From Brevibacillus centrosporus (GTDB lineage: Bacteria > Bacillota > Bacilli > Brevibacillales > Brevibacillaceae): 64,000 nucleotides of DNA. The position numbers and the translations under genes are program-made. The notes below the pieces were generated by a model, which was not told the DNA's origin, ran no database searches, and was given only the letters and a program-made list of their open reading frames with translations. Shown one piece after another: positions 1 through 8,972 of the stretch (position 1 is the stretch's first letter; every line of letters begins with the position of its first letter). Location of the stretch: contig NZ_RHHP01000017.1 of the NCBI RefSeq assembly GCF_003710815.1, positions 38,488 through 102,487 of the forward strand, read 5' to 3'.

Positions 1-1
1 T

Positions 2-901
2 TTGCGGCATATCAGCTTGTTTACACCGGTCTTGAAAGAACACGCAGATTTCTACGAAAAAGTATGGGGATTAGATAAGCTTCAGGAGGACGAAAACAAC
101 GTTTACTTCCGTGGAGCCGGATCCGAAAACCACATTCTCCACCTGCAGGCTGGAGAAAAACGCGGTTTGCATCATATCGCGTTTGGAATGATTGACAAGA
201 ATGCCGTAGATACCGCGGCTGAAAAGCTGAAAGAGCTGGGCATCCCTCTCGTCTCCGAGCCAGGCTATCTCGACGAAGCGGGCGCAGGCTATGGATTGCG
301 TTTCCTCGATCCAGAAGGACGCTGCATCGAGCTGTCCTGTTGGGTAGAGATCCACACGAAAGACTGGAGCAAGAAAAATGTGGATCCAATCAAGCTGAAC
401 CACGTGGTTATGAACACGAAAGACATCGACATGATCACAGACTTTTATACCAAGGTACTGGGCTTCAAGGTAACCGACTGGAGCGAGCATCAGATGGTCT
501 TCCTGCGCTGCAACAAAAACCATCACTCCCTCGCTTTCAACCAGGATGTGCATGCGTCCGTTAATCACATCGCGTATGAAGTGGAGAGCGTAGATGAAGT
601 GATGCGTGGTATCGGTAACGTTCGCAAGGCAGACGTAGAGCCCATGTGGGGACCTGGTCGTCACGGCCCTGGTAACAACATCTTCTGTTACTTCCGCGAT
701 CCAGCCGGCTACGTCATGGAGTACACCTGTTACCTGACTACGGTAGAAGATGACGATAAATGGCAAGCACTGGTTTGGAAGCGTGTTCCTCACCTGATGG
801 ATCAGTGGGGAATTGCAGGACCACCACCACCAGGAGCGCGTGCTTCCATGCAGGGCGATCCGGACGAGGGCTGGGCAACCAAGCTTGCAGGCAAGCAATA
901 A
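2..901 (+). CDS. Extradiol ring-cleavage dioxygenase, VOC superfamily, BphC-like (5' end outside window)
   Basis: Two consecutive VOC modules, residues about 1-120 and 128-290 of the visible part, as in type I extradiol dioxygenases, which open catechols next to the hydroxyls using Fe(II) or Mn(II). The expected metal triad lies in the second module: H134 (LNHVVM), H189 (VNHIAY) and E240 (GYVMEYTCY), counted from the first visible codon. The first module lacks a complete triad, as is usual. The reading frame is open to the left edge and the first visible residues (RHISLF) are already a domain strand, so the true start lies upstream. It leads a co-directional catabolic gene run and probably cleaves the catechol made by the Rieske oxygenase and the BphB-like dehydrogenase. 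The substrate is not determinable from the sequence. Confidence 0.85.
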   Translation: MRHISLFTPVLKEHADFYEKVWGLDKLQEDENNVYFRGAGSENHILHLQAGEKRGLHHIAFGMIDKNAVDTAAEKLKELGIPLVSEPGYLDEAGAGYGLRFLDPEGRCIELSCWVEIHTKDWSKKNVDPIKLNHVVMNTKDIDMITDFYTKVLGFKVTDWSEHQMVFLRCNKNHHSLAFNQDVHASVNHIAYEVESVDEVMRGIGNVRKADVEPMWGPGRHGPGNNIFCYFRDPAGYVMEYTCYLTTVEDDDKWQALVWKRVPHLMDQWGIAGPPPPGARASMQGDPDEGWATKLAGKQ

Positions 902-945
902 GAAAACTACCTATTTGGCACGAGCGTAAGGGAGTGGATAAACCG

Positions 946-1737
946 ATGGATTTGGGACTGAAAAATAAAGTCGCGGTAATCATGGGCGGAACTTCTGGTG
1001 TTGGCTTGAAGGCAGCGGAAATGTTCCTGCAGGAAGGCGCCAAGGTTGCCATCTGCGGACGTGATCAAAAACGCATGGAGGGAGCGGCCCTTCACCTGGC
1101 TGCATTCGCCCCCTCTGAGCAGGTATTTGCTGAGACCTGCGACGTTACCAATAAAGAAGACGTAACCCGTTTTATCGACGGAGCAGCCGAAGCGTTTGGC
1201 GGCGTGGACATTTTGGTCAACGCAGCAGGACAGAGCGTGATGGGCTACTTCTTCGACATTACCGATGAGCAATGGAGACAGCAGATTGATCTGAAGTACT
1301 TTGCCATCATCAACGCGGTTCGTGCCGTTCATCCGCATCTGCTGAAGCGTGGCGGCGGCCGGATCGTCAACATCAACGCTACGCTGGCAAAAGAACCAGA
1401 GCGTCACATGGTAGCGACTGCGGCTACTCGTGCAGGACTGTTGAATCTGAGCAAAACCTTGTCCCACGAGCTGGCACCGAACAACATCCTGGTCAACTCG
1501 GTGAGCCTGGGGTTGATTGCAACGGATCAATGGGAGCGCAGACGGATGAAAAACGCTCCTGATATGGACCCGACAGAATACTACAACGATTTGGCACAAA
1601 AACGGAACATCCCGCTTGGCCGAGTGGGGCAGCCGGAAGAGGTTGCGAGTGTGATTCTCTTCCTGGCGTCTGAGCAGGCCAGCTATGTATCCGGTTCGAC
1701 AATAGAAGTTGCGGGGGCTTTGGGAAAAGCGCTGTAA
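946..1737 (+). CDS. SDR-family protein with degenerate catalytic residues
   Basis: A Rossmann-fold short-chain dehydrogenase of 263 residues. The nucleotide-binding motif is seen as GGTSGVG at residues 14-20 and the NAG-like motif as NAAG at 92-95. ATG 946 is chosen because AAGGGAG at 928-934 lies 11 bases upstream; open sequence extends further up but has no better site. The usual catalytic Ser-Tyr-Lys is not conserved: the YxxxK position reads T158-x3-R162, and the Ser region is INATLA. The protein may bind NAD(P) and act in an unusual way or be structural. It lies between the ring-cleavage dioxygenase and the ThDP enzyme and is probably cotranscribed with both. Confidence 0.8.
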   Translation: MDLGLKNKVAVIMGGTSGVGLKAAEMFLQEGAKVAICGRDQKRMEGAALHLAAFAPSEQVFAETCDVTNKEDVTRFIDGAAEAFGGVDILVNAAGQSVMGYFFDITDEQWRQQIDLKYFAIINAVRAVHPHLLKRGGGRIVNINATLAKEPERHMVATAATRAGLLNLSKTLSHELAPNNILVNSVSLGLIATDQWERRRMKNAPDMDPTEYYNDLAQKRNIPLGRVGQPEEVASVILFLASEQASYVSGSTIEVAGALGKAL

Positions 1738-1759
1738 TGTGAAGGGGCGAGAGAAGAGT

Positions 1760-3445
1760 ATGACAACGAATGTGCAAATGGAATTCACAACGGCAGACGC
1801 AGTTGTTGCGGAGCTTGTACGCGCCGGAGTAGAAGTCGTTTTCGGTGTAGTAAGTATTCATAACATGCCAATCTACGACGCGCTATTGCGCGAGGGCAGC
1901 ATCCGTATCGTTTGCTCCCGTGGTGAGAGTGGTGCAGCGAACATGGCTGACGGCTATGCTCGCGCGACAGGCAAGCTCGGTGTCGTCATCACTAGTACGG
2001 GTAGCGGTGCAGGCAACGCAGCAGGTTCTCTGGTAGAGGCATGGGCTGCCGGAACGCCTGTCCTGCATTTGACAGGGGAAGTTTCCTCCAAATACTTGGG
2101 CACAGGCAGAGGATACATCCACGAATGTAAAGACCAGCTGTCCATGATGAGCGGCTGCTGTAAAGAAGCGTATCGTCTGCGCAAGCCTGAGCAAGCGGCA
2201 GCAGTAGTACGCCAAGCAATTCAAAATGCAACAACAGCTCCACGCGGTCCAGTGTCGCTGGAAATTCCAATCGATTTCCAATCCGCGATCATTCCAAACA
2301 GCGTGCTAGAAGCAATGCAGCCTGCAACATCTCCTGCCGCAGCTCCACATATTCCAGCAGAAGTAACCCAGAAAATCGCAGCGGCTCGTCGTCCTGTGAT
2401 CTGGGCAGGTGGAGGCGTGATCTCCTCGGAAGCATCTGCAGAGCTGACCCGTCTGGCTGAACTGACTGGCGCAGCGGTCATCACGAGCCAATCCGGTAAA
2501 GGATCTATTCCAGAGGATCATCCACAATGCATCGGTCACTTCGCTGCCTATGAAGACGTGAAAAACCTGCTGAAGCAATCCGATCTTTTGATCAGTGTAG
2601 GCGTACGCTTCCGCGGCAATGAAACAGCCAACTGGAAAGTGACTGCACCAGAAGATCACATCAGCATCGATGCGGACTGGAGCGCATTCAACCGCAACTA
2701 CGAGATTACACACGGTCTTTTGGGTGAAGCGAAAGAGATCCTGAACGCGATCAATGAAGACCTGGCAGCCAAAAACACAGCGCCAGATGCTGCTTATGTA
2801 GCAGAAGTAAAAGGCGTAAGAGAAAAAATCCGCGGGATTCTCCGCGATACGCTTGGTCCATACGAGAAATTCGTCGATGGCATGCGCAAAGTCCTGCCGA
2901 AGGATGCGATCCTCGTTCGCGACGTAACCGTTCCTGCAAACGTATGGGGCAGCCGCCTGTTTGAAATCTACGAGCCTCGCACATCCATTCACGCTTCTGG
3001 CGGTGGTATCGGACAAGGTCTGCCAACAGCATTGGGTGCACAAGCAGGTCGTCTGGATCGCGTCGTCGTCCTGATGGCTGGTGACGGTGGATACATGCTG
3101 AACGTAGGCGAAATGCCGGTAGCCGTTCAAGAAAACCTGCCGCTGATCGTCGTTCTCTTTGACGACCAAGGCTATGGCGTACTGCGCAACATCCAGGATG
3201 CTGCATACGGACGCCAAGTTGCCGTAGATCTGGTGAGCCCAGACTTTGTGATGCTGGCAAAATCCATGGGCTTTGAAGCCAATCGCATTGGTAACCCGGA
3301 TGAGTTCGTAGCAGAGCTGGAAGCAGCAGTTGCTCGCAGAAAGCCATCCATGATCGTCGTCGACATGAATGCTGTCGGTCCAATGGCCAAGCCGTTCGGA
3401 GGCCCTCCTGGAGCAGCAGATGCATTCAAGCCGAAAAAATTGTAA
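1760..3445 (+). CDS. ThDP-dependent decarboxylase / acetolactate synthase-like enzyme
   Basis: At 561 residues this has the normal length of the benzoylformate decarboxylase / acetolactate synthase superfamily. The N-terminal pyrimidine-binding domain carries the activating glutamate E56 in SRGESGAANMADGYAR. The C-terminal pyrophosphate-binding domain has MAGDGGYMLN, but the usual NN end of the ThDP motif reads FDDQGYG, a change from Asn to Asp. A middle Rossmann-like domain spans about 190-330. The start ATG 1760 follows GGGGCGAGAGAAG. With the next gene, an aldehyde dehydrogenase, it could decarboxylate an aryl 2-oxoacid to an aldehyde that is then oxidised. That pairing is inferred from gene order; lyase, ligase or synthase activity cannot be separated by eye. 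Confidence 0.85.
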   Translation: MTTNVQMEFTTADAVVAELVRAGVEVVFGVVSIHNMPIYDALLREGSIRIVCSRGESGAANMADGYARATGKLGVVITSTGSGAGNAAGSLVEAWAAGTPVLHLTGEVSSKYLGTGRGYIHECKDQLSMMSGCCKEAYRLRKPEQAAAVVRQAIQNATTAPRGPVSLEIPIDFQSAIIPNSVLEAMQPATSPAAAPHIPAEVTQKIAAARRPVIWAGGGVISSEASAELTRLAELTGAAVITSQSGKGSIPEDHPQCIGHFAAYEDVKNLLKQSDLLISVGVRFRGNETANWKVTAPEDHISIDADWSAFNRNYEITHGLLGEAKEILNAINEDLAAKNTAPDAAYVAEVKGVREKIRGILRDTLGPYEKFVDGMRKVLPKDAILVRDVTVPANVWGSRLFEIYEPRTSIHASGGGIGQGLPTALGAQAGRLDRVVVLMAGDGGYMLNVGEMPVAVQENLPLIVVLFDDQGYGVLRNIQDAAYGRQVAVDLVSPDFVMLAKSMGFEANRIGNPDEFVAELEAAVARRKPSMIVVDMNAVGPMAKPFGGPPGAADAFKPKKL

Positions 3446-3461
3446 GGAGGCCTGATCATCC

Positions 3462-4907
3462 ATGTCAAACGCATATCCTAGCATTTCCGGCCAATTTCTG
3501 ATCAATGGTGAGTGGGTAAAAGGGGCAAAGGTCACAGATGTGACCAACCCCGCTTCTCTCACAGAGGTAGTAGGGCAAGTCGCTCTTTGCTCCAAGGAAG
3601 ATGTTCAGCAAGCGATCGATGCTGCTGAGCAGGCGTTTCCGGCTTGGGCATCTACGCCTGCCGCAAAACGGGCGGAGCTGGTAAAAGAGGCTTCCAAGCA
3701 CTTGGCGCCGATCATTGAGCAAACGGTTCCCCTGTTCGTTCGTGAAAACGGGAAACCGCAGGTAGAAGCGAAAAAGGACATCATGCGCTGTGTGGAAATC
3801 ATGAGCCAGGGGGCAGATGCCCTGGTCAAATGGTGGGAGCCGCAATCCATCCCGGGTGGACAAATGGTTCAGCTGCGCAGAAGACCAAGAGGGGTTACAG
3901 CCGTTATCTCTCCTTGGAATTCTCCGATGATTCTTACGTTCAAACGCGTGGTCCCTGCGATTCTTGCAGGAAATACGGTCGTAGTAAAACCAGCTACAGA
4001 CTGCCCGTTGACTGTTTTGGCAACGCTTAAAGTCGTAGCAGAGCACTTGCCTCCGGGTGTCATCAATATCGTTACCGGTTCCGGCGCTTTGGTCGGAGAG
4101 CAGATCTGCGCTGACCCGCGCGTTCGTACCATTGCCTTTACAGGAAGTACCGAAACAGGAAAGCGTATCATGAGCATGTCTGCCGGTACTGTGAAAAAGC
4201 TGTACATGGAGCTGGGCGGAAACGATCCGGCGCTCATCCTGCCAGATGCCGTTCTCGACGAAACCGCGATGACACGCATTCGCATGGGGATTCTCCGAGC
4301 AGCCGGTCAGGTTTGCTCCGCGATCAAGCGTGTATACGTGCATGAGTCGCGCTACGAAGAGTTCATGAGCAAGCTGACTCGCGAGTTTGGCCGCATGATC
4401 GTAGGGAACGGAATGCAGCCAGACGCTATGATGGGCCCAATCAACAACAAAGCGCAATACGACTACGTGACAGGCCTGATCGAGCGCACAAAGCAAGCGG
4501 GTGCTCAGGTAGATACACTCGGTATCAAGCTGGATGAAGAATCCTGGGGTCAAGGCTACTTCCTGCTCCCTTCGATCGCAACTGGTCTTGATCAATCGAG
4601 CGAGCTGGTACGTGCCGAGCAGTTCGGTCCAGTCATTCCCGTACTGAAGTATTCCGATTTGGACGAGGCGATCGCGATGGCGAACGACACAGAGTTCGGC
4701 CTGCGTGCTTCGGTATGGACGGCAGATCAGAGCGTTGCCGAGACATTTGCTGATCGTCTGGATGCAGGGGCGGTTTTCTTCAATAACCATACGATTTTCC
4801 AAGATCTGCACTACGATTTCCCAGGCTTGAAAGAGAGCGGACTTAGCCGTGAAACACAAATGTGCGGTATCGACCTCTTTGCGGATACCTACGGATTTGC
4901 CAACTAA
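3462..4907 (+). CDS. NAD(P)-dependent aldehyde dehydrogenase
   Basis: A full-length ALDH of 481 residues. The catalytic cysteine is C285 (GQVCSAIKR), the general-base glutamate is E250 (MELGGNDP), and the cofactor loop reads FTGSTETGK at about 226-234. The family oxidises aldehydes to carboxylic acids in the cytoplasm. AAGGAGG at 3444-3450, overlapping the stop region of the ThDP gene, places the ATG at 3462 and shows translational linkage. It most likely oxidises the aldehyde released by the preceding decarboxylase-like enzyme. A benzaldehyde or semialdehyde substrate fits the context but is not proven. Confidence 0.92.
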   Translation: MSNAYPSISGQFLINGEWVKGAKVTDVTNPASLTEVVGQVALCSKEDVQQAIDAAEQAFPAWASTPAAKRAELVKEASKHLAPIIEQTVPLFVRENGKPQVEAKKDIMRCVEIMSQGADALVKWWEPQSIPGGQMVQLRRRPRGVTAVISPWNSPMILTFKRVVPAILAGNTVVVKPATDCPLTVLATLKVVAEHLPPGVINIVTGSGALVGEQICADPRVRTIAFTGSTETGKRIMSMSAGTVKKLYMELGGNDPALILPDAVLDETAMTRIRMGILRAAGQVCSAIKRVYVHESRYEEFMSKLTREFGRMIVGNGMQPDAMMGPINNKAQYDYVTGLIERTKQAGAQVDTLGIKLDEESWGQGYFLLPSIATGLDQSSELVRAEQFGPVIPVLKYSDLDEAIAMANDTEFGLRASVWTADQSVAETFADRLDAGAVFFNNHTIFQDLHYDFPGLKESGLSRETQMCGIDLFADTYGFAN

Positions 4908-4998
4908 CAACGACTAACAGACCAGAAGCTTTTGCCAAAGTTGCCATTCAACTAAGACTGAATATTGCGTGTCCAGTCATCAGGGGGTTGTTGCTCAC

Positions 4999-6276
4999 AT
5001 GCTTAGCAAAAACATGCGATGGGTTTACATTTCATTGCCAATCTTCTTCTTTTGGTTCTTTGGCCAGATCGATAAGCTAGGGATTTCTGTCATTCAGACA
5101 GATCCGGGCTTTCTGCAGGACATGGGACTGACCGGTCCGGATAAAAATGCGAAAATCGGGTTCTTGACCTTTATTTTTACGGTAGCATACGCCTTGTCTA
5201 ACTTGTTCTGGGGCGTCGTGATCGACAAGCTGGGAGCGCGGAAGACAGCCATGCTGGGGATTGCGGTATGGACTGTCACCATGGTGATGGCTGGTCTCTC
5301 CACATCGTATGAAATGTTTGTGCTTTCTCGTATTATCCTGGGGATCGGGGAAGGAATTATGATCCCGGTGTCCGGTAAATTTATTGCCAACTGGTTTAAT
5401 CGAAATGAGCTGGGTCGTGCACAAGCTTCGTGGATTTCCGGTAACTATCTGGGACCAGCGCTTGGAGCACTCGTATTGTCCGTCTTGATTGCCAACTTGA
5501 CCTGGCATTCTTCCTTCTTCATTCTGGCTGCTTGTAACCTGATCTTGAACATTCCGATGTTCTACTTCATGACGCGAGATAAGCCGGAAGATCATCCGAA
5601 GCTGAGCAAAGAAGAGCTGGCCTTTATCCGCAGCAACGATGGAAACGTGGAAGAAAAGCAAAACTTTGCGCAGGATTTCCGTTATTGGATCGTTTGGATC
5701 GGGATGCTGGTGGCGTCCTTCCTGTTCTTCGGATTGAGCATTTGGCTGCCGACTTACCTGACACAAGGCAAAGGCTTTGCTCGCGAAGCAATGGCAGGGA
5801 TTACTTCTCTCTCCTGGCTGTTTGCCCTCGTCTTCGTACTGGTGTGCGGCTACTTGGCTGATAAGACGAAGCGTCCTGGCCTGCTCGCAGCGATTTTATT
5901 CGGACTCTGTGCGCTCTTCCTCGGCATTGCCGTGAGTGCGACCAACCCGATCATTGCGGGGATCTCCATCGGACTCGCCATGGGAACACAAGGCGGCGTA
6001 TTCCATCTGAGTAACCTGTTCATTGTCAAATTCTCTACCCCTGAAACGGCCGGACGCGCAGCTGGCTTGATGGGCTTCACGAACATTCTGGGCGGTTTTG
6101 CGAGCTACATCATGGGCTGGATGCGCGACCTTTCCGGCGGAGATTTCGGACCATCGATCTTGATGCTGATCGCCATCTCCCTGATCGGCTTCGTCGCTTA
6201 CCTCTTTACCTTGAAACGGGAAGCAGCGGAGGCCGTGCAAATCAAGCAGGCAGAACGTGCTCGAGCTGTATCATAA
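4999..6276 (+). CDS. MFS transporter, probable aromatic or organic acid carrier
   Basis: A 425-residue major facilitator with about twelve hydrophobic segments and the loop-2 signature as DKLGARKTA. The style of the N-terminus and of the GIGEGIMIPVSGKFIANWF helix resembles the anion:cation symporter group, which takes up organic acids. A GTG further upstream is open, but CAGGGGG at 4981-4987 sits 11 bases before ATG 4999, so that start is preferred. Its place between the aldehyde dehydrogenase and the Rieske oxygenase genes suggests import of the pathway substrate or an intermediate. Confidence 0.88.
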   Translation: MLSKNMRWVYISLPIFFFWFFGQIDKLGISVIQTDPGFLQDMGLTGPDKNAKIGFLTFIFTVAYALSNLFWGVVIDKLGARKTAMLGIAVWTVTMVMAGLSTSYEMFVLSRIILGIGEGIMIPVSGKFIANWFNRNELGRAQASWISGNYLGPALGALVLSVLIANLTWHSSFFILAACNLILNIPMFYFMTRDKPEDHPKLSKEELAFIRSNDGNVEEKQNFAQDFRYWIVWIGMLVASFLFFGLSIWLPTYLTQGKGFAREAMAGITSLSWLFALVFVLVCGYLADKTKRPGLLAAILFGLCALFLGIAVSATNPIIAGISIGLAMGTQGGVFHLSNLFIVKFSTPETAGRAAGLMGFTNILGGFASYIMGWMRDLSGGDFGPSILMLIAISLIGFVAYLFTLKREAAEAVQIKQAERARAVS

Positions 6277-6315
6277 GTTTTTATAACTGTAATTCTGAGA
6301 TTGGAGTGAAAACGC

Positions 6316-7620
6316 ATGGGCAAACCAGAAGTGCGCTTGGATGAAATGACAAGGGATGAAGCCCTTCAATACCTGAACGAGACAATGAACCCGGAAGAGG
6401 GTGCCATTCCCGCCTATATCTTGTCGGACCCTACGATCTACAAGCTGGAGCATGAAAAAATCTTCATGAAAACGTGGGTATTGCTCGGCCACGTTTCCGA
6501 AATTCCAAACAAAAATGACTACATGCTCCGCGACCTGGCTGGTTACTCCGTCATTGTTTCTCATGGACAAGACGGTGAAATCCGTGCTTTCTACAACATG
6601 TGTACCCACCGCGGGATGAAGCTTTGCCGTGCGGATCATGGAAACAAAGCGAATTTCACTTGTCCGTACCATGGCTTCAACTTTAAAAATAACGGCGACC
6701 TGATCGGGGTTCCACTGCAAAATGACATTTACGGCGGTAGACTCGATACCTCCAAAATGGGCCTGAACAAAGTAACGATCGATACGTATCGCGGTCTGAT
6801 TTTTGGTACATGGAACGACAATCCGCAGCCATTGGATGATTTCCTCAGCGATTTCAAATGGTATTTGGATATTGGGCTCGGCCGTACGGAGATGGAAGTT
6901 GTGGGACCGCCACAAAAATTCATCGTCCATTCCAACTGGAAAATCGGTTCGGATAACTTCGTGAGTGACTCCTATCATACGATGGTGACCCACGGATCGA
7001 TCGCACAGCTTGGCATGGTGCCAAGCGCAACCTACTCCAAAAAAGGCTATCAGGTTCATACAGATAACGGACATGGATGTCTGATCGGGATGCCAAACCC
7101 TGACTTCCCGTTCCCGGAAGAGCTGAAAGACGAGTACAAGGCAAACCTGACACCTGAGCAGTTCGATCTGATTTCCAATATGAAAAACTTGATCGGTACC
7201 CTGTTCCCGAACCTGTCCATTCTGGTATCCCATACGAAAGTAAAAGGACAGCTTGTTTCCAACACCACGATGCGCCTGTGGAAGCCAGTTGGACCAGACA
7301 AGATGGAAGTCATGACCTGGTTCCTGGTGGAGAAAAATGCATCCGAAGACTGGAAATATCGTTCCCGTGAAGCGTATATCCTGACGTTTAGCCCGTCCGG
7401 TATTTTTGAGCAGGACGACACGGAAGTATTTACCGATATCACCCAAGCGGCTTCGGGGACGATGCCTTTTGCGAAGCAACTGACTTACAACTACACAATG
7501 GGTATGCACCGTGAGCCTGTGACCGATTTCCCTGGACCAGGTGTTGCCTATGGAGATAAATTCTCGGAAGCCAACTCCCGGAACTACTACCGCTACTGGC
7601 TGAACCTGATGAACTCGTAA
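6316..7620 (+). CDS. Rieske non-haem iron oxygenase, alpha subunit
   Basis: A 434-residue terminal oxygenase large subunit. The Rieske [2Fe-2S] ligands are C96-x-H98 and C116-x2-H119 (CTHRG and CPYHGF). The mononuclear iron site is D218-x2-H221-x4-H226, with the third ligand in the EQDDTE stretch at about 367-368. Such enzymes add O2 across an arene bond to give a cis-dihydrodiol. The beta subunit follows immediately and a BphB-like dehydrogenase comes after it. No ferredoxin or reductase gene is in the window, so electrons must come from proteins encoded elsewhere. The start ATG follows TTGGAGTG at 6301-6308. Confidence 0.93.
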   Translation: MGKPEVRLDEMTRDEALQYLNETMNPEEGAIPAYILSDPTIYKLEHEKIFMKTWVLLGHVSEIPNKNDYMLRDLAGYSVIVSHGQDGEIRAFYNMCTHRGMKLCRADHGNKANFTCPYHGFNFKNNGDLIGVPLQNDIYGGRLDTSKMGLNKVTIDTYRGLIFGTWNDNPQPLDDFLSDFKWYLDIGLGRTEMEVVGPPQKFIVHSNWKIGSDNFVSDSYHTMVTHGSIAQLGMVPSATYSKKGYQVHTDNGHGCLIGMPNPDFPFPEELKDEYKANLTPEQFDLISNMKNLIGTLFPNLSILVSHTKVKGQLVSNTTMRLWKPVGPDKMEVMTWFLVEKNASEDWKYRSREAYILTFSPSGIFEQDDTEVFTDITQAASGTMPFAKQLTYNYTMGMHREPVTDFPGPGVAYGDKFSEANSRNYYRYWLNLMNS

Positions 7621-7641
7621 TTGCCTAAGGAGGAAGAGTCG

Positions 7642-8151
7642 ATGAGCATGGAAATGATGCTGGCTACTTACGAATTCCAGCAATGGTTGTACCGTGAAGC
7701 AAAATTGTTGGATGATATCGATTTTGACGGCTGGTTTGCTTTGATGCATCCCGAAATTATGTACTCAATGCCAGTCCGCGTAAACAAAGAAGGGATCGAG
7801 CGTCCTGACTACGCGACAGACATGTTCGCCTTCCATGACGATCATCACCTGCTGTCCCTTCGTGTTGAGCGTTTGAAGTCCGACTACGCTTGGGCGGAGA
7901 TTCCTCCGTCCCGGACACGCCGCTCGGTGAACAACGTGCGGGTAGAGGAGTATGCTCCGGGCGAAAAAGCAGTGGTGAAAAGCTACCTGCTTCTGTATCG
8001 CAGCCGTTCGACCGACATTCACCACGACATCGTATCGGGTGAGCGTACCGATGAATTCGTGTATGTAGACGGCGAGTGGAAGCTGAAAAAGCGCTTCTTC
8101 GTTATCGACCAAACCACCATCAATACACGTAACCTGGCAATTTTCGTATAG
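7642..8151 (+). CDS. Rieske oxygenase beta subunit
   Basis: A 169-residue small subunit with the fold-typical opening (FQQWLYREAKLLDDIDFDGWFALM) and closing (WKLKKRFFVIDQTTINTRNLAIFV region) features of ring-hydroxylating dioxygenase beta chains. It has a structural role in the alpha3beta3 hexamer and carries no cofactor ligands. The strong AAGGAGGA at 7626-7633 places the start at ATG 7642; a TTG at 7621 is open but would sit before that site. It begins 21 bases after the alpha stop. Confidence 0.92.
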   Translation: MSMEMMLATYEFQQWLYREAKLLDDIDFDGWFALMHPEIMYSMPVRVNKEGIERPDYATDMFAFHDDHHLLSLRVERLKSDYAWAEIPPSRTRRSVNNVRVEEYAPGEKAVVKSYLLLYRSRSTDIHHDIVSGERTDEFVYVDGEWKLKKRFFVIDQTTINTRNLAIFV

Positions 8152-8172
8152 AGAGAGGGAGGCATGACGGGC

Positions 8173-8958
8173 ATGGCAGAGCTTGCGGGAAAATCAGTGT
8201 ATATCACAGGGGGAGCCTCCGGAATCGGCAAGGCGGTAGTGGAGGCCTTCATCAAAGAAGGAGCTGTTGTAACGGTACTGGATCGCTCGGCGGACGGCCT
8301 GGGCGAGCTGGAACAGCACCTCGGCGACAGCGTCCGTACCATCACGGGTGATGTGACTGTGTACGAGGACCATCAGCGAGCGGTGCAATGTGCAGTCGAG
8401 GCATTTGGGAAGCTGGACATTCTCGTCTCCAATGCCGGCGTGTTTGACGCATTTGCGAAATTCGTCGATGTTACCCCACAGGCGATGTCCGATGCCTACG
8501 ACATGTTGTTTAACATCAATGTAAAAGGGAGCTTTTTCGCTGCCAAAGCGGCAGTGGATGAACTGAAACGGACGCGGGGGAACATGATTTTCACCGTGTC
8601 CGGTGCAGGCTTTTACCCGGATGGCGGGGGCGTGTGGTACACCGCGAGCAAGCATGCGCAGATCGGTCTCTTGCGGCAGCTCGCTTTCGAATTGGCACCC
8701 GATATTCGGGTAAATGCTGTGGCTCCAGGCGGTACATTGACAGCCTTATCCGTGATTCCACCTCTGCGTCCTTTTGTCAATGTGGTTGACAACGAAACAA
8801 AGGCGAAGAGCATCAAGCGCCGCAACCCATTGCAAATCGCAATGGAACCAGAGGATCACGTCGGGGCGTACGTCCTCTTGGCATCAGATAAAGCACGTGC
8901 GATTACCGGTGAAGTATTGGCCAGCGACGGAGGATTGGTCGTACGCGGACTTGGATAG
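8173..8958 (+). CDS. cis-dihydrodiol dehydrogenase, BphB-like SDR
   Basis: A 261-residue SDR with TGGASGIGKAV for NAD binding, NAG at about 91-93 and an intact YTASKHA catalytic motif. The stretch around it (GNMIFTVSGAGFYPDGGG) strongly resembles BphB-type 2,3-dihydrodiol dehydrogenases, which rearomatise the Rieske oxygenase product to a catechol with reduction of NAD+. GAGGGAGG at 8155-8162 is only one base from ATG 8164 but ten from ATG 8173, so the latter is chosen. It contrasts with the degenerate SDR at 946 and is probably the working dehydrogenase of the pathway. Confidence 0.9.
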   Translation: MAELAGKSVYITGGASGIGKAVVEAFIKEGAVVTVLDRSADGLGELEQHLGDSVRTITGDVTVYEDHQRAVQCAVEAFGKLDILVSNAGVFDAFAKFVDVTPQAMSDAYDMLFNINVKGSFFAAKAAVDELKRTRGNMIFTVSGAGFYPDGGGVWYTASKHAQIGLLRQLAFELAPDIRVNAVAPGGTLTALSVIPPLRPFVNVVDNETKAKSIKRRNPLQIAMEPEDHVGAYVLLASDKARAITGEVLASDGGLVVRGLG

Positions 8959-8972
8959 GGGGGAAAAAAGAC

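Noticed and set aside
911..930. TGGCACG-type sequence before the first SDR as a sigma-54 promoter
   Set aside because: The -12 half is TAAGG instead of TTGC, and the site is within a tightly spaced gene run.
2306..3595. Long antisense frame across the ThDP gene
   Set aside because: Crosses two real genes, no start signal, low-complexity His/Cys-rich product.
3465..4910. A 481-codon open frame antisense to the aldehyde dehydrogenase gene
   Set aside because: It mirrors the real gene's codon structure, has no RBS and its product lacks any family motif.
6271..7749. A 492-codon open frame antisense to the Rieske alpha gene
   Set aside because: Same shadow effect; the plus strand encodes a complete Rieske and iron site.
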